DNA of 64,000 bases. Source: an uncultured Pelagibacteraceae bacterium (GTDB lineage Bacteria > Pseudomonadota > Alphaproteobacteria > Pelagibacterales > Pelagibacteraceae). Numbering within the stretch: position 1 is the first letter of the stretch; each line of letters begins with the position of its first letter. Both the position numbers and the translations under genes were made by a program. Location of the stretch: positions 27,743 to 91,742 of the forward strand of contig CACGWC010000005.1 in the NCBI GenBank assembly GCA_902576785.1. Direction: 5' to 3'. The notes under the pieces are model-generated. The model did no database searches and was not told the origin of the DNA. It saw only the letters and a program-made list of their open reading frames with translations. Shown here in pieces: positions 21,201 through 32,132 of this stretch.

Positions 21201-22009
21201 GCTGCACTCTCCACTTGCTTGTCTTGTTCTAAAAATTCTTCAGTAAATTTAAAATAAGCTTTGCTACCTGGACAAATCTTGTCATATAAAAGCACAGGAA
21301 TTCCGTGCGAAGGAGCTTCTGAAAGTCTAACATTTCTAGGAACTACATTGGAATAAACTTTTTCTTTAAAATAATTTCTCGCCTCTATCTCAACTTGGCC
21401 TGAGAGTTTATTTCTTTTATCAAACATGGTCAGAAGGATACCTCTTATTTCTAAAGATGGATTTAAGTTAGATTTTATTCTTTCAATTGTTTTCATTAGC
21501 TGTGTGAGTCCCTCCAATGCAAAAAATTCGGTTTGAAGAGGCACAATCAGGGCATCTGATGCGACCAAAGCCATAATTGTTAGTAAGCTAAGTGACGGAG
21601 GACAGTCGATAAGTATATAATCATATGATGCTCCAGAATTATTTAAAATTGCGGCTAATTCGTCTTTTAATTTAAATGCCCTGCGGCTATCTCCAGCTGT
21701 TTCTATTTCAAGGCCAGACAAATCGACATTTGAAGTAATTAAATTTAAATCAGGAAAGTTTGTTTGTTGTATTACCTCCGAAATTTTTTTATTTCCATTA
21801 AGAACACTATAAATTGTATTCTCTGAGCTTACTGTGTTGGACAATCCAAGCCCTGTTGTTGCATTCCCTTGTGGATCTAAATCTATTACTAAGATTTTTT
21901 TTCCCTTCATTGACAAACCGGCAGCTAAATTTATTACTGTTGTAGTTTTTCCTACTCCACCTTTTTGGTTTATGACTGAAATAGTTTTTTTATCCATTTT
22001 TTTTATCAA
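21197..22009 (-). CDS. parA: Chromosome partitioning ATPase ParA
   Basis: NQKGGVGKTTTVINLAAGL deviant Walker A; YILIDCPPSLSLLT. Confidence 0.97.
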   Translation of the reverse strand: MIKKMDKKTISVINQKGGVGKTTTVINLAAGLSMKGKKILVIDLDPQGNATTGLGLSNTVSSENTIYSVLNGNKKISEVIQQTNFPDLNLITSNVDLSGLEIETAGDSRRAFKLKDELAAILNNSGASYDYILIDCPPSLSLLTIMALVASDALIVPLQTEFFALEGLTQLMKTIERIKSNLNPSLEIRGILLTMFDKRNKLSGQVEIEARNYFKEKVYSNVVPRNVRLSEAPSHGIPVLLYDKICPGSKAYFKFTEEFLEQDKQVESAA

Positions 22010-22089
22010 TTTAATTATTTTAGTAGTACTCTTTTTTCACTATAAAAATTTTTTATCTTTCTTATATATGCCTCATTAATAAAACTTTC

Positions 22090-22734
22090 CTATTCAGTTT
22101 TTTTTTTTAAATTAGAAATTTTTATGATCAATGATTCATTATTGGTTACACTTTCTTTTTCTTCATAATCAAATTTCCATAATTTTTTTGCATCATCTAT
22201 GATTTTTCTTCCACTTTTACCTAAAAATAAAATAATATATTTAAATTCTTTAAAATTATTTTGTGCGATCTGAAAAATTGTCGGTAAAGGTTTAAATGCT
22301 CTAGAAATAATTACATCAGTTCGTAAATTTTTTTCACTAAAAATATTTTTTTGGTGAATTTCAGAATTCAAATTAAATTTTTTTGTCATTTCTTTTAAAA
22401 AATTACTTTTGTGGTAGCTTTTTTCGTAAAAAATTACCTTAAATACTGGATTTTTTGTTTTCATTAAAATACCTAAAACTATACCAGGTAGCCCTGCGCC
22501 CGAACCAAGATCGGTGCAAATATTTATATCACTTTTATCAATAAAATCAATAGTTTGTGCACTATCATTTATATGCCTGTTATTTATGTTTTTTTCTGTA
22601 CTTTTGCTTATGAGGTTTATACTTTTATTTTTTGTTATTATTGAATCAGAGTAAATCTCAAGCTCCTCTAATGTTTCACGTGAAACATCCGGTATGATAA
22701 ATCTTTTAATTTTTATATTATTCGAATCAATCAA
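22090..22734 (-). CDS. rsmG: 16S rRNA (guanine527-N7)-methyltransferase
   Basis: [28 protein letters not shown]; next to mnmG. Confidence 0.95.
   Translation of the reverse strand: MIDSNNIKIKRFIIPDVSRETLEELEIYSDSIITKNKSINLISKSTEKNINNRHINDSAQTIDFIDKSDINICTDLGSGAGLPGIVLGILMKTKNPVFKVIFYEKSYHKSNFLKEMTKKFNLNSEIHQKNIFSEKNLRTDVIISRAFKPLPTIFQIAQNNFKEFKYIILFLGKSGRKIIDDAKKLWKFDYEEKESVTNNESLIIKISNLKKKTE
22672..22687. promoter_or_regulatory. parS centromere-like site (TGTTTCACGTGAAACA)
   Basis: Perfect 16-bp palindrome identical to the canonical chromosomal parS consensus, inside rsmG codons for VSRET and about 0.7 kb from parA. Confidence 0.93.
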
Positions 22735-24602
22735 GCTATATGCTTAATAGACTTTCTTTTAAGATGAGACAACAAAATATATACTGCTGCAGGTGTAATT
22801 CCATCTATTCTTAATGCCTGACCCATGGTTTTTGGCCTAATTTTCTTAAATTTCGATTTTACCTCATTAGATAAGCCCGAAAAATTGTCATAATTGAGAT
22901 TATTGGGAATTAAAAAATTTTCATCTCTTTTAAATGCTACTATATCAGCCTTTTGCTTCTTTAAATACCCCTTATAATGAGAGTTAATTTCCAACTGCTC
23001 GTCTATTTCTTTTGAAATGTAAACAATTTCTGGCCAGATTTCTCTTATTTTTTCCATATTTACTGATTTTTGACCTAAAATCTCATTTGCAGATCTGCTT
23101 ACTCCATCCTTAGCAATTTTAATGCCAAAATTAACTGCCTTCGACGGTGTTATGGTTAATTTATCCATTTTAGTCTGCATCTTTGACAATGCATTATATT
23201 TATCTTTAAATATTTTACTTCTTTCATTTAGAACAATACCTTTATCAATACCTCTTTGGGTTAATCTTATATCAGCATTATCTGATCTCAATGACAATCG
23301 ATATTCGGCTCTAGATGTGAACATCCTATATGGTTCTGCAACACCTTTTGTGACCAGATCATCAATCATAACTCCTATATATGCTTCAGACCTATCTAGA
23401 ATGAATGGCTCTTGTTTTTTACATGCAAGTGCAGCATTTGCGCCAGCGATTAATCCTTGAGCAGCCGCTTCTTCATATCCAGTGGTACCATTGATTTGAC
23501 CTGCTAAGTAAAGATTTTTAATTTTCTTTGTCTCTAGGGTTAAAAATAGCTCTCTTGGATCAACATAATCATACTCTATAGCATACCCTGGTCTGATAAT
23601 CTTAACATTCTCTAAACCATTGATTTTACTGCATATTTCTTGCTGTACATCAAAGGGTAAGGACGTTGAAATACCATTTGGATAGATTGTATGGTCGTTT
23701 AAACCTTCAGGCTCTAAAAAAATTTGATGTCTTTGTTTATCAGCAAATTTTTTGATCTTATCCTCTATTGATGGACAGTATCTAGGTCCGACACCTTTAA
23801 TACTTCCTGAGTACATAGCACTTCGTTTTATATTTTTAGAAATAATTTTATGAACAGTTTCATTTGTATATGTCATCCGACAAGAAATTTGTTTATTATA
23901 ATTTTTTTTTGTCAAAAAAGAAAAGAAGTAAGGATCATCATCTGCATGCTGAACCTCTAAGTTTTCAAAATTAATTGTACGCGAGTCAAGTCTGGGTGGT
24001 GTTCCAGTTTTTAATCTTCCTATTTTAAAATTATATTTTTCTAATTGTTCACTTAAACCTGTAGATGGTTTCTCATCAAACCTTCCAGCTGGAGTTTTTT
24101 TTTCACCAATATGTATCAAACCATTTAAAAATGTTCCTGTCGTTAAAATTATCTTGGATGATTTAACTTGCTTACCCGATTGTGTTATAAATCCAATTAT
24201 ATCATTTTTTTTGAAAATAAACCTAATTACAGGATCAGAAAAAATGCTTAAATTACAGTAGTTTACAAGTTTTTCTTGCATATATTTCTTGTAAAGATAT
24301 CTGTCACTTTGTGTTCTGGGTCCCCTTACAGCAGGACCTCTACTTCTATTTAATAATCTAAATTGAATACCTGATTTATCTGCCACTTGTCCCATAACAC
24401 CATCAAGTGCATCTATCTCTCTAACCAAATGCCCCTTGCCCAATCCTCCAATCGCTGGGTTACATGACATTTCTCCTATAGTATCAAATCTATGTGTAAA
24501 TAGGGCAGTGTTAACACCCAATCTCGCAGATGCTGTAGCTGCCTCGCAACCAGCGTGACCGCCACCTATAACTACCACATCAAATGTTAATTCATTTTTC
24601 AT
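22731..24602 (-). CDS. mnmG: tRNA uridine-5-carboxymethylaminomethyl(34) synthesis enzyme MnmG (GidA)
   Basis: [56 protein letters not shown]. Confidence 0.98.
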   Translation of the reverse strand: MKNELTFDVVVIGGGHAGCEAATASARLGVNTALFTHRFDTIGEMSCNPAIGGLGKGHLVREIDALDGVMGQVADKSGIQFRLLNRSRGPAVRGPRTQSDRYLYKKYMQEKLVNYCNLSIFSDPVIRFIFKKNDIIGFITQSGKQVKSSKIILTTGTFLNGLIHIGEKKTPAGRFDEKPSTGLSEQLEKYNFKIGRLKTGTPPRLDSRTINFENLEVQHADDDPYFFSFLTKKNYNKQISCRMTYTNETVHKIISKNIKRSAMYSGSIKGVGPRYCPSIEDKIKKFADKQRHQIFLEPEGLNDHTIYPNGISTSLPFDVQQEICSKINGLENVKIIRPGYAIEYDYVDPRELFLTLETKKIKNLYLAGQINGTTGYEEAAAQGLIAGANAALACKKQEPFILDRSEAYIGVMIDDLVTKGVAEPYRMFTSRAEYRLSLRSDNADIRLTQRGIDKGIVLNERSKIFKDKYNALSKMQTKMDKLTITPSKAVNFGIKIAKDGVSRSANEILGQKSVNMEKIREIWPEIVYISKEIDEQLEINSHYKGYLKKQKADIVAFKRDENFLIPNNLNYDNFSGLSNEVKSKFKKIRPKTMGQALRIDGITPAAVYILLSHLKRKSIKHIA

Positions 24603-24678
24603 AGTTGTAATCTATTATCGATCTTAAATTTTACAAGAAAACAGTAAAAAAAGTCAAAAAACTAACTATTATCAACGC

Positions 24679-26010
24679 TTATTTACCTATACAAAAATCG
24701 TTAAATATTGACCCAAGGATTTCTTCCACATCTACTTTGCCTACAATAAGCCCCAGGTATCTTGTAGCAAGCCTTAAATCTTCAGCTGCTTTATCTATAT
24801 CATTTAAAGATTTATTTGCCTCAAAATTTACCAAACTCTCTAAACACAACTCAAGATTTACTCTGTGTCTTTGTCTTGTAATAAAAATATCTTCACTAGA
24901 AATAAATCTATTTTTCAAGTTTTTTTTAATCAAATTTATTAATTTATCTAAATTTTTTTCTTCCTTGATTGATATAAAAACTGGATTATATTTTTTCGTT
25001 TCTTCACTTAGTTTATCAACTCCTAGTTCCATTTTATTTACGACTAAGATCGATGTTTTCGGGTCAAAATTTTTAAAAAAGTTAGAAAAATCAATGCTTT
25101 TTGGCTCTATTACTATTAAGTTTAAATCAGAGTTTTCTGCCTTCTTTAAAGCTAACTTAATTCCTTTTTTTTCAATTTCATCTTTTGAATTTCTAATTCC
25201 GGCTGTATCAGAAATTATTACAGGATACCCATCTATATTTAAGTGTGCTTCTATAACATCTCTAGTAGTTCCCGCAACCTCTGAAACTATTGCAACATCT
25301 CTTTTGGATAGATAGTTTAGTAATGAAGATTTACCAGCATTAGTAGGACCTATAATTGCAATTTTAAAACCTTCTCTAATTCTTTCTCCTACTTTCTCAT
25401 CGTTTAATATTTTTTCTATATCCGCTTTTATGTTTCTGGACTCTAGATGAATATTTTTTAAAATGTCTTCAGGTAAATCATCTTCTGGGAAATCTATTTT
25501 AGCCTCGATATTAGATAAAATTTTTAAAATTCTGTCTCTTAAAGAATTAAATTTGTCAGAACTTTTACCAGACATAATTTTAATAGCCTGTTGCCTTTGT
25601 ATTTCTGTTTCAGATGAAATTAAGTCAGATATACTCTCTGCTTTAAGTAAATTTATTTTACCATTTTGAAAAGCTATCTTAGTAAATTCACCGGGATCGG
25701 CCAAGCGGCAACCCTTTATCTCTGAAATTGTTGTATGCATTGCTTTAACAACAGCTTTACTACCATGAACATGGAATTCTGCCATATCTTCACCAGTGTA
25801 GCTATTTGGAGCAGGAAACCATAGCAAAATTCCCTCATCAATAAGCTCATTATTGCTGATTTTATTGAATTTTCTTCTAGTGGCCTCTCTAGGATTAGGT
25901 AAATCTCTTTGGGTGAGCTCCTTTATTACTTTTTGTGTCTCTCTACCAGAAACTCTGATAACAGAGATACCAGCTATTCCAGGTCCAGAAGATAGAGCAT
26001 ATATTGTCAT
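24679..26010 (-). CDS. mnmE: tRNA modification GTPase MnmE (TrmE)
   Basis: IYALSSGPGIAGISVIRVSG, GPTNAGKSSLLNYL, C-terminal FCIGK. Confidence 0.98.
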   Translation of the reverse strand: MTIYALSSGPGIAGISVIRVSGRETQKVIKELTQRDLPNPREATRRKFNKISNNELIDEGILLWFPAPNSYTGEDMAEFHVHGSKAVVKAMHTTISEIKGCRLADPGEFTKIAFQNGKINLLKAESISDLISSETEIQRQQAIKIMSGKSSDKFNSLRDRILKILSNIEAKIDFPEDDLPEDILKNIHLESRNIKADIEKILNDEKVGERIREGFKIAIIGPTNAGKSSLLNYLSKRDVAIVSEVAGTTRDVIEAHLNIDGYPVIISDTAGIRNSKDEIEKKGIKLALKKAENSDLNLIVIEPKSIDFSNFFKNFDPKTSILVVNKMELGVDKLSEETKKYNPVFISIKEEKNLDKLINLIKKNLKNRFISSEDIFITRQRHRVNLELCLESLVNFEANKSLNDIDKAAEDLRLATRYLGLIVGKVDVEEILGSIFNDFCIGK

Positions 26011-26158
26011 TAAAACAATTATAGCTAGTATTGAATTTAAATATATAAATTTTTCTATGATAATTTAAATTTTATCTAATATTAAATTAAGAAATTTATG
26101 TCTTTGATTAATATTTTCTGTAATTTACTTTTTAGATCATAAGTTTCTACTTGTTGCA

Positions 26159-28090
26159 ATGGAAAATAAATTTAACGTATTGGAAGAAGCAAAAAAATTA
26201 CACAAAATAGGTAAGATAGACCAAGCAATAAAGGAATATTTAAAAATAATTAATGACTTTAAAAATGAAGCACAAGTTTATTTTTTAATTGGAACTGCTT
26301 TTTTACAAATTAAAGATTATAAAAAATGTGTTTTTTACTTATCGAAAGCTATTACATTAAAAAAAGACAAAGAAAGCTACTATAACAATATCGGTATTGC
26401 TTTAAGTCAACTGAATAATAATGAGAGTGCAATAATAAATTATAAAAAAGCGCTAAAACTAAATCCAAATTTTCTCGATGCAAATATTAATATTGGAATT
26501 GCTTATAGAAAATTACTTAATTTTAATGAGGCCATAAAATATTTTAATTATTCTCTTAAATTGTCTCCTAATAATTATAAAATTTATAATAATATTGGTA
26601 ATCTACTAAGAGATGTGGGTAAATCTGATGAGGCAATTAAATCTTACGATAAATCCATAAATTTAAATAAAGATAATGCTGAAGCCTATAATAATAAAGC
26701 TGAAATATTTCTATCAAAGAAAAAATTCGTTGAGGCTATAGGAGAATTTGATAATGCATTAAATGCAGACCCTAAATTTCCATATTTATTTGGTAAATAT
26801 TTGCATTCAAAAATGCATATTTGTGATTGGGATAATTTTAGCTCTAACTTAAAAATATTAAAACATTCTATTGAAAATAATGAGAAAATTATAGAGCCCT
26901 TTCCTTTGCTATCATTAATTGATGATATGTCTCTACAAAAAAGAAATTCTATACTTTACAGCAATGTGGCTTTTCAAAAAGATAGGGATTATAATAGTGA
27001 AAATTTAAAGAAGCTTAAAAAAATTAAAATTGGTTATTTCGGAGCAGAATTTTATAATCATCCAGTTTTACAATTAACTAAAGATATATTTAAGAACCAT
27101 GATCAGTCTAAGTTTGAAATTTATGGTTTTTTTCATGGACCTGTTAAAGATAAATTGCACTTTGAAATCCAAAAATATTTTACTAAATTTTATGATGTAA
27201 CAAAAAAATCAGATGGAGAAATTGTAAGTCTTGCCCATAAAATTGGTTTAAATATAGCTGTAAATTTGACAGGATACACTTCGGACGCAAGGAATGAAAT
27301 ATATTTAAAGAAAGTTGCACCAGTACAAATAAGTTATCTTGGATATTCAGGAACAATGGGAACCACATTTATAGATTATATAATCGGCGACAACTTTCTT
27401 ATCCCAAATAATTTTGAGAAATTTTACACAGAGAAAATATTAAGATTGCCAAACAGTTTTTTTCCAAATCCTACAAATATTAAAATTTCTAAAAAAAAAT
27501 TTAATAAAAAAAATGTGGGAATTCCCGATAAGTGTTTTGTCTTTGGTAGTTTTAATAATAGTTATAAAATTACACCAATAGTTTTTGAGGCATGGATGAA
27601 TATATTAAAAAAAACTAATAATAGTGTTTTATGGTTGCTAAATAATAATGAAATTGCATCAAAAAACTTAAAAAAGGAATGTAGAAAGTTTGATGTAGAT
27701 ACTGAAAGAATTATTTTTGCGGACAAACTTATTTACGATGAACATTTAAAAAGGTTTGAAATAATGGATCTTTTTTTAGATACCTTTCCTTACAATGGTC
27801 ATACAACGGTAATCGAGGCAATAAGAAGAAAAGTTCCAACTCTTACATTAATTGGTGAATCTTTTGCTTCAAGGGTTGCTGGAAGTATATTAAATTCAAT
27901 TGGTTTAGATCAATTAATAACAAAAAACCTAGATGATTATGTAAAAACTGCGATTGAATTGCATAATGATAATAGAAGGTTTATAGAAATTAACAAAAAA
28001 TTGGAAAAAGAAAAAGTTTTAAAGTTATTTGATTCTAAAAAATATACTGCAAACTTAGAAAAAATTTACGAAAGTTTTTTTAAAAATTAG
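26159..28090 (+). CDS. TPR-repeat O-GlcNAc transferase-like glycosyltransferase (GT41/SPINDLY family)
   Basis: Multiple N-terminal TPRs, then the GT41 signature (IGYFGAEFYNHPVLQLTK, VAPVQISYLGYSGTMGTTFIDYIIGD, DLFLDTFPYNGHTTVIEAIRRKVPTLTLIGESFASRVAGSIL). Confidence 0.92.
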   Translation: MENKFNVLEEAKKLHKIGKIDQAIKEYLKIINDFKNEAQVYFLIGTAFLQIKDYKKCVFYLSKAITLKKDKESYYNNIGIALSQLNNNESAIINYKKALKLNPNFLDANINIGIAYRKLLNFNEAIKYFNYSLKLSPNNYKIYNNIGNLLRDVGKSDEAIKSYDKSINLNKDNAEAYNNKAEIFLSKKKFVEAIGEFDNALNADPKFPYLFGKYLHSKMHICDWDNFSSNLKILKHSIENNEKIIEPFPLLSLIDDMSLQKRNSILYSNVAFQKDRDYNSENLKKLKKIKIGYFGAEFYNHPVLQLTKDIFKNHDQSKFEIYGFFHGPVKDKLHFEIQKYFTKFYDVTKKSDGEIVSLAHKIGLNIAVNLTGYTSDARNEIYLKKVAPVQISYLGYSGTMGTTFIDYIIGDNFLIPNNFEKFYTEKILRLPNSFFPNPTNIKISKKKFNKKNVGIPDKCFVFGSFNNSYKITPIVFEAWMNILKKTNNSVLWLLNNNEIASKNLKKECRKFDVDTERIIFADKLIYDEHLKRFEIMDLFLDTFPYNGHTTVIEAIRRKVPTLTLIGESFASRVAGSILNSIGLDQLITKNLDDYVKTAIELHNDNRRFIEINKKLEKEKVLKLFDSKKYTANLEKIYESFFKN

Positions 28091-28091
28091 A

Positions 28092-29363
28092 CTAAGATGG
28101 CTTATTCATTGAATTAAAAAAATCAGAATTATTCTTGGTATCTTTAAGTTTTGAATTTATAAACTCTATTGCATCCATAGAACCCATAGGAGCTATAATT
28201 CTTCTTAAAACATTCATTTTCTGTAAATCATTTTTTTCAAAAATTAATTCCTCTCTTCTAGTACCAGACTTGGTTATATCTATTGCAGGAAAAATTCTTT
28301 TTTCTGAAATTTTTCTATCAAGAATTGTTTCACTGTTACCGGTACCTTTGAATTCTTCAAATATAACTTCATCCATTCTACTACCAGTGTCAATCAAAGC
28401 GGTAGCAATTATTGTCAGTGATCCACCTTCTTCTATATTTCTCGCGGCTCCAAAAAATCTTTTTGGTCTTTGTAACGCATTGGCATCGACACCACCTGTT
28501 AAAACTTTTCCTGAACTAGGAACGACTGCATTATAAGCTCTTCCAAGTCTAGTAATTGAGTCTAATAAAATAACTACATCTTTTTTGTGCTCTGTTAATC
28601 TTTTTGCTTTTTCTATAACCATTTCAGCTACAGCAACGTGTCTTTGTGCTGGTTCATCAAATGTAGAACTTATAACTTCACCTTTTACAGTTCTTTGCAT
28701 ATCTGTAACCTCTTCAGGTCTTTCATCAATTAATAAAACCATGAGATAACATTCTGGGTGATTAGCAGTGATCGAATTAGCAATACTTTGTAATATCATT
28801 GTTTTTCCAGCTTTTGGAGGTGATATTATTAGTGACCTTTGTCCTTTTCCAATTGGGCTTACTAAATCGATTAACCTTGGGGTTAAATCTATCTTTTTTT
28901 CAACTTTGGTGGTTTCGACCTCCATAACTAATTGTTTATTTGGATAAAGAGGAGTTAAATTATCAAACGCAATTTTATGTTTAAATTTATCAGTTTCTTC
29001 AAAATTAATTTTACTCACTTGGAGTAAAGCAAAATATCTTTCACCTTCTTTTGGAGCTCTTATTGGACCTTCTACTGTATCCCCTGTTCTCAAGCCAAAT
29101 CTTCTTATTTGATTGGGGCTAACATATATATCGTCAGCTCCAGGTAGATAATTTGACTCCATCGCACGAAGGAAACCAAACCCATCTTGCAATAACTGTA
29201 AAACCCCACCACCTGTAATCTCTTCACCTTTCTCTGCCAGCTTCTTCAAAATTGCAAAATATATTTCTTGCCTTCTTAAAGTGCTTGCATTCTCTATGCC
29301 TAAGTTTTCAGCTTCGGTAATTAGCTTTTCAGAGCTTTTTTCTTTTAATTCTTGTATGTTCAT
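28092..29363 (-). CDS. rho: Transcription termination factor Rho
   Basis: [48 protein letters not shown]. Confidence 0.98.
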   Translation of the reverse strand: MNIQELKEKSSEKLITEAENLGIENASTLRRQEIYFAILKKLAEKGEEITGGGVLQLLQDGFGFLRAMESNYLPGADDIYVSPNQIRRFGLRTGDTVEGPIRAPKEGERYFALLQVSKINFEETDKFKHKIAFDNLTPLYPNKQLVMEVETTKVEKKIDLTPRLIDLVSPIGKGQRSLIISPPKAGKTMILQSIANSITANHPECYLMVLLIDERPEEVTDMQRTVKGEVISSTFDEPAQRHVAVAEMVIEKAKRLTEHKKDVVILLDSITRLGRAYNAVVPSSGKVLTGGVDANALQRPKRFFGAARNIEEGGSLTIIATALIDTGSRMDEVIFEEFKGTGNSETILDRKISEKRIFPAIDITKSGTRREELIFEKNDLQKMNVLRRIIAPMGSMDAIEFINSKLKDTKNNSDFFNSMNKPS

Positions 29364-29422
29364 AAATTTGGGGAGTTAATTAAGATAACTTTAATATAGT
29401 TTGTGTTTAAGATATTTCAACC

Positions 29423-29857
29423 CTATAAAGGTTTAAAAACTACTGCAAAAACTATTAAAATAAGCAATATAGTAGGTATTTCGTTAATTAGTCTATAAAA
29501 TTTATGTGAATGTTGGTTTTGATCTAATTTGAACTGTTTTAAGACTTTGCCCAAATAGAAATGATAAAAAGTAAGTAAAATTACAAATACTAATTTTAAT
29601 ATCATCCATGTTTGGCTTAATTGCTGAAATCCTATGTAATGTATTAAAATTAAACCGAAAATCCATGATAAAGTCATGGCTGGTGTCATTATATAAAAAA
29701 ACAATTTTTTTTCCATAACTTTAAAAATTTCTATAGTTTTAGCTTCGTTACTATTTTCTGCGTGGTAAACAAATATTCTAGGAAGATATAACAGACCGGC
29801 CATCCAGGAAATAACTGAAATCAAATGTAGAGATTTGAAAAGAAAATAATAGTTCAT
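29423..29857 (-). CDS. hemJ: Protoporphyrinogen oxidase HemJ
   Basis: Multi-TM LHLISVISWMAGLLYLPRIFVYHAE...NEIPTILLILIVFAVVFKP; next to hemH-hemE. Confidence 0.9.
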   Translation of the reverse strand: MNYYFLFKSLHLISVISWMAGLLYLPRIFVYHAENSNEAKTIEIFKVMEKKLFFYIMTPAMTLSWIFGLILIHYIGFQQLSQTWMILKLVFVILLTFYHFYLGKVLKQFKLDQNQHSHKFYRLINEIPTILLILIVFAVVFKPL

Positions 29858-29860
29858 AAA

Positions 29861-30853
29861 TTAAATGTTTCTTTTAATTAAATGATTTATTAAATTTATG
29901 TGATCTTCACTATCATTGAGACAAGGTATCATATCAAAATTCTCCCCACCAGATTCCATAAAGCTTTCTCTTCCTTGAATTAATATTTCTTCTAAAGTTT
30001 CAACACAATCCGATGCAAACCCAGGGCATATAGCTAAAACATTTTTTTTTCCTTCTTTTGGTAAATTTTCTAAAGTTTTATCAGTATATGGCTGAAGCCA
30101 TTCTTGTGGCCCAAATCTAGATTGAAAAGTTGTTTTAATTTCAATTGATTTAAATTTTTCAGATATTAACCTTGTAGTTTTATGACAATAACAATGATAT
30201 GGATCGCCTTTGTCAAAGTATTTCTTTGGTATTCCATGATAAGATGCTAAAATTAGATCAGGCTTCCAATTTAATTCACTTATTTTAGAATTAATAGAAT
30301 TTACAAGTGCATCGATATACAAAGGATCTGACTCATAATGTGGTATTATTTTTAAAGAAGGCTGCCATCTCATAGACATCAAAGTTCTATAAACCTCGTC
30401 ACACACCGTTGCAGTGGTTGCTGCTGCATATTGCGGGTATAGAGGTAAAATTACGAGATTTTCGCAACCATCATCATGTAACTTTCTGATTTTACTTTTT
30501 ATACTCGGGTTCCCATATCTCATTGCAAAATCTATAATTAAATTTTCATTTGATATTAGATTTCCTACCTTCTCTGCTTGTTTCTGAGTATAATATAAAA
30601 GAGGCGACATATTTTCTTTTTTCATCCATATTTCTTTGTAAGCCTTCGCAGTTTTAGACGGTCTTAAGTTAAGTATGAAAACATTCAATATTAATTGCCA
30701 CAAAATCGGATTTACCTCTATAACTCTTCTGTCTGATAGAAATTCTTTTAAATATCTTCTAATATCAAACCAGCTTGTTGAGTCTGGTGTACCAAGATTA
30801 ATAATTAAAGCACCTGTTTTTCCATATTTAACCTCAGGATGATCTACATTCAT
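29861..30853 (-). CDS. hemH: Ferrochelatase
   Basis: ALIINLGTPDS, ILASYHGIPKKYFDKGDPY, CPGFASDCVETLEEI. Confidence 0.97.
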   Translation of the reverse strand: MNVDHPEVKYGKTGALIINLGTPDSTSWFDIRRYLKEFLSDRRVIEVNPILWQLILNVFILNLRPSKTAKAYKEIWMKKENMSPLLYYTQKQAEKVGNLISNENLIIDFAMRYGNPSIKSKIRKLHDDGCENLVILPLYPQYAAATTATVCDEVYRTLMSMRWQPSLKIIPHYESDPLYIDALVNSINSKISELNWKPDLILASYHGIPKKYFDKGDPYHCYCHKTTRLISEKFKSIEIKTTFQSRFGPQEWLQPYTDKTLENLPKEGKKNVLAICPGFASDCVETLEEILIQGRESFMESGGENFDMIPCLNDSEDHINLINHLIKRNI

Positions 30854-31851
30854 TTATAATTCCTAACAATTTTTACTAATTCTTCTACCATCTCAATTTT
30901 AGTTTCTGGAAGAATACCATGTCCAAGATTAAATACATAAGGGTGATCTTTAAAAACCTCTAAATATTTATTCACTTTCTTTTTTAAGTGCGCTTTATTT
31001 GTTAATAGTACCTCGGGGTGCAATCCGCCTTGAATAGGTAAATCTACATTTTTAAGTAAATTTTTTGGATCTACATCATAGTCTATATTAATCATGCTTG
31101 GCTTAACGATTTTACAAAATTGATTGTAGTCAGTTATACCTCTTGGAAAACAAATAACAGGTACTCCTAAACTCTTGGTATAATTAACTAAAGATAAAGT
31201 TGGACTATATAGATATTTGTCAAAATCGAATTCAATCAGTCCAGACCAGCTATCAAATATTTGAATTATAGTAGCTCCAGCATTTACTTGGTTTTTAATA
31301 TGGATCTTAATAAATTTATCTAGAATTGTTAATAAATTATTAATTAAGCTTTTATCTGAAAAAAAATTACTTACTAAACCATTTTTTGGGGAGACTTTAT
31401 TTATCATATATACAAGTAATGTCCATGGTGCTCCCACAAAACCAATTATGTCTTTTTTATTTAAATCTTCACTTTTTTTTAAATCAGCTAGAAGATCATA
31501 TATCGGAGATAAATTTTTTATAAATTCTTCTTCATCAATTTTTTGCAACTTGTCTATTTCCAAGTCTCCAAGATTTGGCCCAAAGTTTTTTTTAAACTCA
31601 ACTTTTTGTCCAAGACCATAAGGTATCATTAAAATATCTGAAAATATGATCGCTGCATCAAACGCAAACCTTTTGATTGGTTGGAGAGTTATTTCCTTCG
31701 ATAATTTAGAATTCAGGCAAAGATTTATAAAATTTGGGTTATTTTTTCTTATTTCTCTGAATTCAGGCAAATATCTACCTGCTTGTCTCATTAACCAAAT
31801 GGGAATGAGATCTGTTTTATTATTTATTAAACATTCTTTAATCGGTGTCAT
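30850..31851 (-). CDS. hemE: Uroporphyrinogen decarboxylase
   Basis: PIWLMRQAGRYLPEFRE, GFVGAPWTLLVYM, FNLGHGILPET. Confidence 0.97.
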   Translation of the reverse strand: MTPIKECLINNKTDLIPIWLMRQAGRYLPEFREIRKNNPNFINLCLNSKLSKEITLQPIKRFAFDAAIIFSDILMIPYGLGQKVEFKKNFGPNLGDLEIDKLQKIDEEEFIKNLSPIYDLLADLKKSEDLNKKDIIGFVGAPWTLLVYMINKVSPKNGLVSNFFSDKSLINNLLTILDKFIKIHIKNQVNAGATIIQIFDSWSGLIEFDFDKYLYSPTLSLVNYTKSLGVPVICFPRGITDYNQFCKIVKPSMINIDYDVDPKNLLKNVDLPIQGGLHPEVLLTNKAHLKKKVNKYLEVFKDHPYVFNLGHGILPETKIEMVEELVKIVRNYK

Positions 31852-31852
31852 T

Positions 31853-32132
31853 TATAATAAGATAATTATATTAAGATTTATTATTAGTATGATTTGTTAA
31901 TAACGTAAATTACTCAATTTCAACACTTTATTCACTTTTTATTCACTATTATAAAAAAAAAATCCTTTAAAATAAGGATTATTTAATTACTTATATATTT
32001 ATGGAAATTGTTGATTACTTATTCACATTTATAAAAATGTTAATTAAACAATAAGAAGTAACCTAAAATAAGATGTAGTTGTTAAATCAAAAGTTTTTCT
32101 TATTCTATAATTAATTTATAAACAATTTATAC
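31853..32132. other. Candidate chromosomal replication origin (oriC)
   Basis: The largest AT-rich intergenic gap in this part of the window; TTATTCACA (32019-32027), TTATTCACT (31928-31936) and TTATTCACT (31939-31947), all on the + strand; flanked by hemE; gene blocks diverge from it. Confidence 0.8.
31961..31980. repeat. Inverted repeat AATCCTT-N6-AAGGATT in candidate oriC
   Basis: AATCCTTTAAAATAAGGATT, preceded by an A-tract. Confidence 0.8.

Noticed and set aside
24737-25315. 192-aa plus-strand ORF antisense to mnmE
   Set aside because: Shadow ORF with low-complexity Ser/Phe/Lys composition; mnmE coding evidence is strong.
28135-28536. 133-aa plus-strand ORF antisense to rho
   Set aside because: Lies wholly within conserved rho sequence and has no independent protein signature.
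31961-31980. AATCCTT-N6-AAGGATT as a Rho-independent terminator of hemE or the PPDK regulator
   Set aside because: It lies upstream of both divergent genes, so it cannot terminate either; treated as an oriC-associated inverted repeat.
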